A stretch of DNA of 64,000 nt from Seminavis robusta (taxonomy: Eukaryota > Bacillariophyta > Bacillariophyceae > Naviculales > Naviculaceae): positions 1 to 64,000 of the forward strand of contig CAICTM010000339.1 in NCBI GenBank assembly GCA_903772945.1. Direction: 5' to 3'. Below the pieces are notes generated by a model. That model saw nothing but the letters and a program-made list of their open reading frames with translations. It searched no databases and was not told the DNA's origin. Numbering within the stretch: position 1 is the stretch's first letter; the number at the start of each line of letters is the position of its first letter. Both the position numbers and the translations under genes were made by a program. Below, piece by piece: positions 34,745 through 46,700 of the stretch.

Positions 34745-35917
34745 TTATCCAGCATGACTGACGCCAATAAAGTCCACGGCATGTGTTTGATAGAATTCAC
34801 TCCATCCTAGGTCTTCTTTGATATAATCCCCAATGAAGGATTCATAGTCGGAATTGCTCATGGCATTGGATGCTGCCGCACCGGACAAATTCTGGGAATT
34901 TTGTGCATTGACCTTGATCAGTGCCATGAATTCCAATGTAAAATAGTCTGGATCTTCGGCAGGATAGTACTTGGGAGTTGGTGTTTTCAACTGGAACTCT
35001 TGAAAGGAAGATGAAAATGTGGGATTGGTTTGAAATTCGTTGGTGAAAAAGGCCACGGATTCTTGTGCCACGGCACTAATTTCCTTGGTGGTGGGTGCTC
35101 GTCCCGTGTTGGGAGCAAATTCAAAGGACAACTGACTGGCCACTGGTATTGTGCGAGTATATGGATCATCAATTTCTGCTGCTGCTGTTTCCGTATTGGA
35201 TGCATCATAGTCATTCAATTTGACCGTTTCCGGAAGAAGGTCCTCGGGATTGAACGATCGTCCAGCAGCGGCGGATGTTGTGGGCAATGTTGTGGCTTCG
35301 GTTGCTGCTAGAGCTCCTGCCGATGTAGGACCAGGGGTGCCAACGGCAATGCTAGGGGCTGGTGTGGTTCCTGGAGTTGTCGGGGCAGGAGTCGTTCCTG
35401 GGGTTGTCGGGGCAGGAGTAGTTGGAGCAGGTGTAGCTCCAGGAACTGTGGGGCTTGTCGTTACGGGTGATGTGGTTGGATTCCCTGGAGTCACAGTGGG
35501 GCTACCAGGTGTTACAGTAGGGGCTCCAGGGACAATGGTACTATTTCCCATCATCATCATGCGCATCCTCATCCTCATTCTCATGCGCATTCGCATCCTC
35601 ATTCTCATCATGGAGCCTGACATCATGGACATGGACATTGACATCATGGACCCTGACATTGACATCATGGATTTGCTCATCATGCTGCTCTTGAGTTTTC
35701 GGTGGGATCTCGAAGATAGACTGCTCCAGCTGTCCTTGCTTTGGTGGTGATGAACCATGGTCCTTGTCGTCGTTGTTGCTGTCGACCTGTGATGATAGTA
35801 ATCAAAGTCTTGACCCTTCAATCCTCCTCTTCTGGTTCGAGCTGCCACGGGGGAGACGGTACCACCCATCAACGTGACAGCCAAGATGGCAAGCAGAAAA
35901 TTGAAGCGTTTCATCAT
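34745..35917 (-). CDS. Cluster gene B: secreted Met-Arg-repeat protein with beta module (390 aa)
   Basis: ATG at 35915-35917 (MMKRFN) heads a signal peptide (FLLAILAVTLMGGTVSPVA) followed by ARTRRGGLKG. A His/Tyr/Thr-rich stretch and SWSSLSSRSHRKLK carry the R-x-L motif (RKL, 73-75). Residues 79-121 are dominated by Met: MMSM units and then an uninterrupted alternation of Met and Arg (about nine M-R pairs), coded by an ATGCGC/ATGAGG-type hexamer repeat. A linker of TPGTTPAPT units leads to the beta module (about 226-390: PETVKLNDYD, TGRAPTTKEISAV, TPKYYPAED, LEFMALIKVNA, EFYQTHAVDFIGVSH). Shortest member of the cluster. The Met-Arg run is odd and could bind metal or anionic polymers; this is speculation. 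Open and apparently intact. Confidence 0.8.
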   Translation of the reverse strand: MMKRFNFLLAILAVTLMGGTVSPVAARTRRGGLKGQDFDYYHHRSTATTTTRTMVHHHQSKDSWSSLSSRSHRKLKSSMMSKSMMSMSGSMMSMSMSMMSGSMMRMRMRMRMRMRMRMRMMMMGNSTIVPGAPTVTPGSPTVTPGNPTTSPVTTSPTVPGATPAPTTPAPTTPGTTPAPTTPGTTPAPSIAVGTPGPTSAGALAATEATTLPTTSAAAGRSFNPEDLLPETVKLNDYDASNTETAAAEIDDPYTRTIPVASQLSFEFAPNTGRAPTTKEISAVAQESVAFFTNEFQTNPTFSSSFQEFQLKTPTPKYYPAEDPDYFTLEFMALIKVNAQNSQNLSGAAASNAMSNSDYESFIGDYIKEDLGWSEFYQTHAVDFIGVSHAG

Positions 35918-37500
35918 TGCTACGGTAGTTCCGTTTTCGGCAAGAGATGGAGAAAACTACTTTTTGACCACTGCTGCTTGGTTCAAGCAAACTTGGAGCG
36001 CAGCAAAAAATTGTGAGAAAATCTGTTCTTCTATTCCTCCAAGTTGCAGGGAGGCATCCATCCCATCAACCTCTTGCTTCTTTTTCGCTTCCTCTCTCTT
36101 CTGTACTACATGTAGTATCCAACAGCCTCCAAGATCTTGAGAATTTTCCTTGTGTGTGGCTTTCGATCGGCGTGCTTCCGAAGGCATCAAGTCATCTTTG
36201 CTGAAACAGTACGCTTACAAGTGATTTAAGAAGCAGTCATATTTTGCAAGAATGAAGTGTTCTGAAAGTCACAAGGATCTTGTAAAAGTCATCCATGATC
36301 CAAAGTTGAACTCCAGCTCACTTTTTGGCCACTCACCGTTGCTGAACGGATACATCTGCCTCGCTGTTGGCTACCGCAAGCTAGCTAGCTGTTGATTGGG
36401 CTGTTCTGCGGGGGCAACACCAGAAGTCATCATGTCCCTTCACAGGCATTGCTGAGCCATCACGTCATCCACCATCTTTCTCCGAGATGAGATGAAATTG
36501 ATGTACGATAGGGGCAGCTACACCCACGGAAGCAAGAAGAAGAGCTAGCTAATAGCATACCTGATTGGATGCCAATCAGTCAAATAGGGGCTTCTTGCGT
36601 GCTGCAAGGCATCCAGGAGCGGCTTAGATTGCTGCAGAAGTTTCTCCACGACCATTCTCTCTCTTGCTGAAGATGTAGAAGCAAATGGCATACAGCAGGT
36701 TCAGCCCAGGTAAGGATTGGATCCGTCGGCAAGTACTGTAGTGTAGTACTGGGTACTAGGCAGTACAACCGGTAGCGGTTGCCTAGTAGATAGCTACCAG
36801 GTACCGTAAAGTAGCTACGTGCGCACCTCTTTGACCGATCGCTCCGAGGGCCTCCACATGCTGGATGCCTGAGGCGCTGGCTGCAGCAGAGGTGCTTTGC
36901 TACCGGTACGGTAAAAGCACTGACTGTACTTTTTAAAAAGACTAGTCACCACTGTTGAACGCACTCTGCCAACCTTCACCAGCCTGTCCCAGCAGTAAGC
37001 TATGAAAGAAAAGCCCTTGTAGCAGCAGAGGGTCTATTTTCCCCTTGGTTCGAAGCCCTTGTAGCCATAGCCATCTCCAGCCATCTCGGTTGTCCGCCAC
37101 TCACGCGTCTTCCTTTTCTTGGTGTCCACATGCGTACTCCGAGTGTATGTAGTAGATTTGCCACGTTGTGAAGCATGACTGATTGTCAGTAGTCATATTC
37201 TGTGTCCATTATGTTCCAAGTCTTAAACAAGAAGTCATAACCCTACCACTTTTTGCATTCTCAATGACTCTATTTTTGACACATTTATGCCGATCTATGC
37301 TTCTCACATGTTGAGTTCGTGAACCTCATGCGTCAGCCTCCTTCACTTTCTCATTCATCTCTCCTTCCACCACTATCGGAAGGCAATTTTTTTTGCACTT
37401 TTTGCGCGAAACATTGCAACAAACAACGGCCACTTTGAAAAATAGACCGTTTGTTTGTTTGTCTCGCCGAAGCAAAGCAAAACAAAGCAAACAACAAACA
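35918..37500. other. Divergent intergenic region between cluster genes B (minus) and C (plus)
   Basis: About 1.6 kb separates the two start codons, so promoters for both directions must lie here. Visible features are an AGCTAGCTAGCTG palindrome near 36380 and a GTAGTGTAGTACTGGGTACTAG stretch near 36735. No gene recognised. Confidence 0.5.
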
Positions 37501-40500
37501 ATGGTGTTTCGGATGAAGATCTCTGTGGTTTTACTTCTACTGATTGGAGCTCTAGTCTCCCTGGTCTCGGCTCGTGTTGGACGCGGTGGAGTTCAGGGCC
37601 GTTGGATATCTCCAAGAAATTTGGCGCAACCCGATGGTAATAATGATCCAAGTGGCATTCGAAGCCGAGGTGCCTGGGATAGCCTTCCGTCCGATCGCAG
37701 CCGACATCTCCAGTCCGAAAATTTTGTACCGAGGATGGGATTTAGAGTTAGTAGAATGGGAAATTCCACCAAGTCCGTCATGTCCGCCATGTCGTCAGGA
37801 ATGGGCATGGCTACAAACAGCACCATCCGGAAAAAGGGCATGAAAATGGGACAGAGTACCAGCAAGTCCAAGAAAACCAACAAATCTTCCAGCAAAAAGA
37901 AATCATCCAAGAAATCAAAAAGTAAAAAAGTTACTCGTCGTCCAACAAATCGCCCAACCAATCGACCCACAAACAGGCCAACCAAGGCACCAATTCACGA
38001 GCCTCCAAACCGGGCCCCCTCACCAGGCAGTCCAATCAGCATTTCTCCGAGTGAAAGTCCCAGTGCCTCTCCTAGTGAATCACCAAGCGTTTTTCCAAGT
38101 AAAAGCCCCAGTGCGTCTCCCAGTTCTGCCCCCAGTGAGACACCTACCATTTCTGCAAGTAATATTCCCAGTGTCTTTCCTAGTTCCTCGCCAAGTGGGA
38201 CTCCCAGCATTGTACCAAGCAGTAGCCCGAGTACCGCTCCCAGTGCCACTCCGAGTTCAACGCCTACCATTTTTCCAAGCGGCATTCCCAGTCAATTTCC
38301 CAGTTTTTTGCCAACGGCATCGCCAACCATTTCACAGAGTGTAAGCCCAAGCGAATCTCCCAGCGAAACTCCCAGCGAATCTCCCAGTGAAATCCCTACA
38401 CTCCTTCCTACTGGTTCAGCCACAACCAATAGTCCCACTGCCACCACAACAACGGCAAGCCCTACCCAAGGCACCATTACCACCAGCCCTACTGCTGCTA
38501 CCACAACCAGTAGACCAACTCCAGCAATCACCACGGCAAGTCCCACAGCCAGAGCTACGACTGGTAGCCCAACGCCTGCCGTAACAACAGCAAGCCCCAC
38601 AGTAGGGACTACCACGGCAAGTCCCACACCAGGAACTACCACTGGCAGCCCAACTGTCGCCACATCAACCGCCATTCCCACTTTAACAACAACAACGGCA
38701 AGCCCTACCCAAGGCACCACTACCGCCAGCCCTACTGCTGCTACCACAACCAGTGGACCAACTCCAGTAATCACCACGGCAAGTCCAACAGCCAGAGCTA
38801 CGACTGGTAGCCCAACGCCTGCCGTAACAACAGCAAGCCCTACACTTGCTGCAACAACAGGAAGCCCCACAGTAGGGACTACCACGGCAAGTCCCACACC
38901 AGGAACTACCACTGGCAGCCCAACTGTTGCCACATCAACAGCAAGCCCTACTTCTTCCGTGACAACATCAAGCCCTACACTTGCCGCAACAACAGGAAGC
39001 CCAACAGTAGGAACTACCACCGCAAGTCCCACACCAGGAACGACCACCAGCAGTCCAACTGAAGCCACATCAACCGCCACTCCCACTTTAACAACAACAA
39101 CGGCAAGCCCTTCGATTGCTGCAACAACAGGAAGCCCCACAGTAGGGACTACGACGGCAAGTCCCACGGCAGGCACTACCACCAGCAGTCCAACTGAAGC
39201 TACGTCAACTGCAAGCCCAACAGCCATCTCTTCAACCGATGCTCCCACGCCAAGTGCTACAGCGGGTGTTACTAGGACTTATTACATGACATTCAATGGA
39301 CCCAACTCAGGTTGGACAAGTCAACAAATGGCAGAAGCATTTGAGGTGTCATACAACTCGCTTCCAGAAGCCAATGCAACCATTGAAGGCATAGAAGTTA
39401 GTGAACCATTTCCACTTCCTGACCCTGATTTTTTCTTGGAATTCAATGTGACATCAAGCGACGCAATTGATGATACTCTGGCTACATTTGAGGCAGAGTT
39501 TCTTCAGCAATTTAATGAGGAGATAGCGGGTACTGGGGTCTTTGCCCTGTCGTTGAGCACTGAGCCCCCACTTGTAGTGACATCATCCCCAACACCTTCT
39601 GTTACAGGTAGCCCAACCACAAGCTCTTCCACTGGTGGTCCCACTGCAGCCAGCACAGTTACTGGCAGCCCCACCACAAGCACTGGCATCCCTACAGCTG
39701 GCTCAACTACATCTGCACCCACTAGTTTTGCAACAACATTGAGTCCAACAGGGTTTCCTGTTACAAGCAGCCCAACAACAAGCTCTTCAACCGGCAGCCC
39801 AACTGTCGCCATAACCAGCACTAGCAGCCCAACCCCCGGCTCCACCACAACATCCGTGCCAACAATCACAACCTTGACCCCAACCACTTTCACTGGCAGT
39901 CCCACTACTACTTCTTCAACAGGCAGTCCAACCTTAGGCACTACGGGAACTGGCAGCCCCACCACAGCAACGAGTAGCCCAACCCCCGGCTTGACAGCAA
40001 CATCTGGGCCAACTATCACAACCATGATTCCCACCACTGTCACTGGCAGTCCCACAGTGAGTTCTTCAACTAGCAGTCCAACGTTAGCCACCACGGGAAC
40101 TGGCAGCCCCACCACAGCAACGAGTAGCCCAACCCCAGGCTCCACAGCAACATCTGCACCCACTCCTGCGGAACGACAACCTTGACTCCCACCACTGTCA
40201 CTGGCAGTCCCACAGTGAGTTCTTCAACTAGCAGTCCAACGTTAGCCACCACGGGAACTGGCAGCCCCACCACAGGAACGAGTAGCCCAACCCCTGGCTC
40301 CACAGCAACATCTGCACCCACTCCTGCTGGAACGACAACCTTGACTCCCACCACTGTCACTGGCAGTCCCACTACGAGTTCTTCAACTGGCAGTCCATCG
40401 CTAGCCACCACGGGAACTGCAGCCCCACCACAGGAACGAGTAGCCCAACCCCAGGCTCCACAGCAACATCTGCACCCACTCCTGCTGGAACGACAACCTT

Positions 40501-43500
40501 GACTCCCACCACTGTCACTGGCAGTCCCACAGTGAGTTCTTCAACTAGCAGTCCAACGTTAGCCACCACGGGAACTGGCAGCCCCCCACAGGAACGAGTA
40601 GCCAACCCCGGCTCCACAGCAACATCTGCACCCACTCCTGCTGGAACGACAACCTTGACTCCCACCACTGTCACTGGCAGTCCCACACGAGTTCTTCAAC
40701 TGGCAGTCCACGCTAGCCACCACGGGAACTGCAGCCCCACCACAGAACGAGTAGCCCAACCCCAGGCTCCACAGCAACATCTGCACCCACTCCTGCTGGA
40801 ACGACAACCTTGACTCCCACCACTGTCACTGGCAGTCCCACAGTGAGTTCTTCAACTAGCAGTCCAACGTTAGCCACCACGGGAACTGGCAGCCCCACCA
40901 CAGCAACGAGTAGCCCAACCCCAGGCTCCACAGCAACATCTGCACCCACTCCTGCTGGAACGACAACCTTGACTCCCACCACTGTCACTGCAGTCCCACA
41001 GTGAGTTCTTCAACTAGCAGTCCAACGTTAGCCACCACGGGAACTGGCAGCCCCACCACAGCAACGAGTAGCCCAACTCCCAGGCTCCACAGCAACATCT
41101 GCACCACTCCTGCTGGAACGCAACCTTGACTCCCACCACTTCACTGGCAGTCCCACTACGAGTTCTTCAACTGGCAGTCCATCGTAGCCACCACGGGAAC
41201 TGCCAGCCCCACCACAGAACGAGTAGCCCAACCCCGCTCCACAGCAACATCTGCACCCACTCCTGCTGAACGACAACCTTGACTCCCACCACTGTCACTG
41301 GCAGCCCACAGTGAGTTCTTCAACTAGCAGTCCAACGTTAGCCACCACGGGAACTGGAAGGCCCACCACAGGAACGAGTAGCCCAACCCCAGCTCCACAG
41401 CAACATCTGCACCCACTCCTGCTGGAACGACAACCTTGACTCCCACCACTGTCACTGCAGTCCCACAGTGAGTTCTTCAACTAGCAGTCCAACGTTAGCC
41501 ACCACGGGAACTGGCAGCCCCACCACAGGAACGAGTAGCCCAACCCCAGGCTCCACAGCAACATCTGCACCCACTCCTGCTGGAACGACAACCTTGACTC
41601 CCACCACTGTCACTGGCAGTCCCACAGTGAGTTCTTCAACTAGCAGTCCAACGTTAGCCACCACGGGAACTGGCACCCCACCACAGGAACGAGTAGCCCA
41701 ACCCCAGCTCCACAGCAACATCTGCACCCACTCCTGCTGAACGACAACCTTGACTCCCACCACTGTCACTGGCAGCCCACAGTGAGTTCTTCAACTAGCA
41801 GTCCAACGTTAGCCACCACGGAACTGGAGCCCCACCACAGGAACGAGTAGCCCAACCCCAGGCTCCACAGCAACATCTGCACCCACTCCTGCTGGAACGA
41901 CAACCTTGACTCCCACCACTGTCACTGCAGTCCCACAGTGAGTTCTTCAACTAGCAGTCCAACGTTAGCCACCACGGGAACTGGCAGCCCCACCACAGCA
42001 ACGAGTAGCCCAACCCCAGGCTCCACAGCAACATCTGCACCCACTCCTGCTGGAACGACAACCTTGACTCCCACCACTGTCACTGGCAGTCCCACAGTGA
42101 GTTCTTCAACTAGCAGTCCAACGTTAGCCACCACGGGAACTGGCAGCCCCACCACAGGAACGAGTAGCCCAACCCCAGGCTCCACAGCAACATCTGCACC
42201 CACTCCTGCTGAACGACAACCTTGACTCCACCACTGTCACTGGCAGTCCCACTACGAGTTCTTCAACTGGCAGTCCATCGTAGCCACCACGGGAACTGCC
42301 AGCCCCACCACAGGAACGAGTAGCCAACCCCAGGCTCCACAGCAACATCTGCACCACTCCTGCTGGAACGACAACCTGACTCCCACCACTGTCACTGGCA
42401 GTCCACAGTGAGTTCTTCAACTAGCAGTCCAACGTTAGCCACCACGGGAACTGGCAGCCACCACAGAACGAGTAGCCCACCCCAGGCTCCACAGCAACAT
42501 CTGCACCACTCCTGCTGGAAAGACAACCTTGACTCCCACCCTGTCACTGGCAGTCCCACAGAGTTCTTCAACTAGCAGTCCAACGTTAACCACCACGGGA
42601 ACTGGCAGCCCCACCACAGAACGAGTAGCCCAACCCCCAGCTCCACAGCAACATCTGCACCCACTCCTGCTGGAACACAACCTTGACTCCCACCACTTCA
42701 CTGGCAGTCCCACAGAGTTCTTCAACTGCAGTCCAACTTAGCCACCACGGGAACTGGCAACCCACCACAGCAACGAGTAGCCCAACTCCCGGCTCCACAG
42801 CAACATCTGCACCCACTCCTGCTGGAACGACAACCTTGACTCCCACACTGTCACTGGCAGTCCCACAGCGAGTTCTTCAACTGGCAGTCCAACGTTAGCC
42901 ACCACGGGAACTGGCAGCCCCACCACAGCAACGAGTAGCCCAACTCCCGGCTCCACAGCAACTTCTGCACCCACTCCTGCTGGAACGACAACCTTGACTC
43001 CCACCACTGTCACTGGCAGTCCCACAGCGAGTTCTTCAACTGGCAGTCCATCGCTAGCCACCACGGGAACTGGCAGCCCCACACAGCAACGAGTAGCCCA
43101 ACCCCGGCTCCACAGCAACATCTGCACCCACTCCTGCGGAACGACAACCTTGACTCCCACCACTGTCACTGGCAGTCCACAGTGAGTTCTTCAACTAGCA
43201 GTCCAAGTAGCCACACGGGAACTGGCAGCCCACCACAGCAACGAGTAGCCCAACCCCAGCTCCACAGCAACATCTGCACCCACTCCTGCTGGAACGACAA
43301 CCTTGACTCCCACCACTGTCACTGGCAGTCCCACAGTGAGTTCTTCAACTAGCAGTCCAACGTTAGCCACCACGGAACTGGCAGCCCCACCACAGGAACG
43401 AGTAGCCCAACCCCAGGCTCCACAGCAACATCTGCACCCACTCCGCTGGAACGACAACCTTGATCCCACCACTGTCACTGGCAGTCCCACTACAGTTCTT

Positions 43501-46500
43501 CAACTGGCAGTCCAACGTAGCCACCACGGGAACTGGCAGCCCCACCACAGGAACGAGTAGCCCAACCCCAGCTCCACAGCAACATCGCACCCACTCCTGC
43601 TGGAACACAACCTGATCCCACCACTGTCACTGGCAGTCCCACAGTGAGTTCTTCAACTAGCAGTCCAACGTTAGCCACCACGGAACTGGAGCCCCACCAC
43701 AGGAACGAGTAGCCCAACCCCAGGCTCCACAGCAACATCTGCACCCACTCCTGCTGGAACGACAACCTTGACTCCCACCACTGTCACTGGCAGTCCCACA
43801 TGAGTTCTTCAACTAGCAGTCCAACGTTAACCACCACGGGAACTGGCAGCCCCACCACAGGAACGAGTAGCCCAACCCCCGGCTCCACAGCAACATCTGC
43901 ACCCACTCCTGCTGGAACGACAACCTTGACTCCACCACTGTCACTGGCAGTCCCACAGTGAGTTCTTCAACTGGCAGTCCACGCTAGCCACCACGGGAAC
44001 TGAAGCCCCACCACAGGAACGAGTAGCCCAACCCCAGCTCCACAGCAACATCTGCACCCACTCTGCTGGAACGACAACCTTGACTCCCACCACTGTCACT
44101 GGCAGTCCCACAGCGAGTTCTTCAACTGGCAGTCCAACGTTAGCCACCACGGGAACTGCAGCCCCACCACAGGAACGAGTAGCCCAACCCCAGGCTCCAC
44201 AGCAACATCTGCACCCACTCCTGCTGGAACGACAACCTTGACTCCCACCACTGTCACTGGCAGTCCCACAGTGAGTTCTTCAACTAGCAGTCCACGTTAG
44301 CCACCACGGGAACTGGCAGCCCCACCACAGCAACGAGTAGCCCAACCCCGGCTCCACAGCAACATCTGCACCCACTCCTGCTGGAACGACACCTTGACTC
44401 CCACCACTGTCACTGGCAGTCCCACAGGAGTTCTTCAACTGGCAGTCCAACGTTAGCCACCACGGGAACTGGCAGCCCCACCACAGCAACGAGTAGCCCA
44501 ACCCCGGCTCCACACAACTTCTGCACCCACTCCTGCTGGAACGACAACCTTGACTCCACCACTGTCACTGGCAGTCCACAGTGAGTTCTTCAACTGGCAG
44601 TCCAACGTTAGCCACCACGGGAACTGGCAGCCCCACCACAGCAACGAGTAGCCCAACCCCGGCTCCACAGCAACATCTGCACCCACTCCTACTGGAACGA
44701 CAACCTTGACTCCCACCACTGTCACTGGCAGTCCCACAGCGAGTTCTTCAACTAGCAGTCCAACGTTAGCCACCACGAGAACTGGAAGCCCCACCACAGC
44801 AACGAGTAGCCCAACCCCCAGCTCCACAGCAACATCTGCACCCACTCCTGCTGGAACGACAACCTTGACTCCCACCACTGTCACTGGCAGTCCCACAGTG
44901 AGTTCTTCAACTGGCAGTCCAACGCTAGCCACCACGGGAACTGGCAGTCCCAGCACAACCACTGTTAGCCCAACGCCCGGCTCCACAACAACATTTGTGC
45001 CAACTACTGCCACCTTGAGTCCTTCTACGTTCACCGGCAGTCCCACAGCGAGTTCTTCAACAGGCAGTCCAACTTTAGCCACCACGGGAACTGGCAGCCC
45101 CACCACAGGAACGAGTAGCCCAACCCCCGGCTCCACAGCAACATTTGCACCTACTGGGTCTGGAACGCCAACCTTGGCTCCCACCACTTTCACTGGCAGT
45201 CCCACCGTGAGTTCTTTGACCCAAAGTCCAACAGGGGCAACCACAGCAACTGGAAATCCCACAACAAGCACTGGCAGCCCAACTGCTGGCTCAACAACGG
45301 CAGTACCAACTGGTGAGGAGACAGGAACCTTGAATCCCACCATCTTCACTGGAAGCCCAACCACAAGCTCTTCTACTGGAAGTCCCACCGGTAGCTCTTC
45401 CACTGGTAGTCCCACCACTACAACAACAACAATGAGCCCAACAGAAACTACTACAACAATGAGCCCAACAGAAATGACAACAACAGTGAGCCCCACCTTA
45501 GCTGTTACAACTGCGATCCCCACTCTAAGCTCTTCAACTGGAAGTCCTACTGTGATTTCTACATCTGCTCCAACTGTACCTGGATCAGTTTTGACTTCAA
45601 GCACAATCAGCCTAGTGATTTCACAGGCAAATGGACGGGTTCCTGTGCAAGCGGAAATTGATGGTCTTTTGGTCCAACTTAATCAATTTTACACCGATGT
45701 GCTCACAAATGTGTTTGGTGCTGATTTGCAGAGTTACACAGCAACCGAGACATCATCTACCAGCGATGTGGCAGGCTCATTCACAATTTCAATGGTTAGC
45801 CATGCAGATGTGACAGTATTTGTGGAGGGTGCGACTATTCCCTCTCAGGCAGAGGTTGACCAAGCCATCCAAAATGCAGACTTGACCGCGTTTGTGGAAG
45901 ACTACATTCCAAATGTGCTACCAGATGACAATATATACAAGGGCACCATACTGGCCTCCTCCACGTCCACAACAGGAAGTCCAACAGCCAAGCTCCAACC
46001 CTTCAATATCACACAGATCCTTTGCAGCCCTCAGTTCCTCTCACTGCAGCTTTGCAACACCACCCCTTCAGTATTCCCCAGCTCACCCCCCAGTGCCACC
46101 CCAAGCATTTCCCCCCGAGGATCAGCCTCTGGCACAGCTACTCGAATCACACCAACAGCACTTGGTCCAACAGCAGAAGTAACAACTTCGCCAACAGCCC
46201 TAATAACTGCAACGGCTGCTCGATCTTTTGGTACTGGGCTTCCAGAAATCATAAAATTGAAAGACTACGAGGCTACCGAGGATGACACCAACATCGATAC
46301 CTTTCCAGTGGCTAGCAGGCTGTCATTCAAGTTCTTTCCAAACAAAGGAAGAGAGCCCACCACCAAAGAAATCACAGCATTGGTCAACACCACTGCTTCC
46401 TTTTTCGCAAAAGTATTCCAAAACAATCGAATCTTCAAGCCGGTGTTCAGAAATTTTGAGCTCACTGAACCAACTCCAATGTACAGTTCCTCAGAAAACC

Positions 46501-46700
46501 CTGACTTGTTCATTCTGGAGTTTATGGCCCTAATTGACGTCAATGCCACCAGTTCAGTGTCAGGTCAAAGGGCATCCAGAGTTATGAGTGCTTGTAATTA
46601 TGCCCACTACATTGGCAATTATGTCAGGAAGATGGGATCAAGGAATGAGTTCTACCAGACCCGAGCAGTTCATTTTGTTGGTGTCAGTCATAAGGCCTGA
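37501..46700 (+). CDS. Cluster gene C: giant secreted PTS mucin-like protein with alpha and beta modules; frame disrupted in the minisatellite
   Basis: ATG at 37501 gives a signal peptide (ISVVLLLLIGALVSLVSA), then RVGRGGVQGRW and GAWDSLPSDRSRHLQ with R-x-L at 68-70. Residues 84-115 are Met-rich. Residues 119-143 form a dense Lys/Ser cluster (SKSKKTNKSSSKKKSSKKSK), followed by (RPTN)3. Then come PSxxPS repeats, TTT-x-SPT repeats, one alpha module (about residues 590-690, 39271-39570) and a long T/S/P mucin-like region. The frame stops at 40183-40185, but the same protein frame is open again from 44706 to 46700. Between them lies the 159-bp minisatellite with many one-base deletions, so the coding break is probably an assembly artefact. 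The C-terminal part has a diverged beta-like module (45588-45950) and a canonical one (about 46215-46700). If intact it would exceed 3000 residues. Confidence 0.7.
39868..45200 (+). repeat. 159-bp minisatellite (53-residue unit), about 30 copies
   Basis: The unit runs ACTCCTGCTGGAACGACAAC, CTTGACTCCCACCACTGTCA, CTGGCAGTCCCAC..., ending ATCTGCACCC. It encodes a 53-residue mix of TTLTPTTVTGSPT, SSSTSSPTLATTGTGSPTT and TSSPTPGSTATSAP. Full units are 159 bp, for example ACTCCTGCTGG at 40320 and 40478 (158 apart, with one base missing). Outer copies at each end are diverged and in frame. Inner copies are near identical and differ mainly by missing single bases. Confidence 0.9.

Noticed and set aside
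37040-37075. GGTTCGAAGCC resembling a tRNA T-loop
   Set aside because: No matching acceptor, D or anticodon arms in the required spacing.
38292-44600. Very long minus-strand open frames rich in Val/Gly/Leu opposite gene C (for example 38292-39248, 44453-45604)
   Set aside because: They are the complement of the T/S/P repeats of gene C. A repeat unit divisible by three keeps all frames open. No starts, domains or independent conservation.
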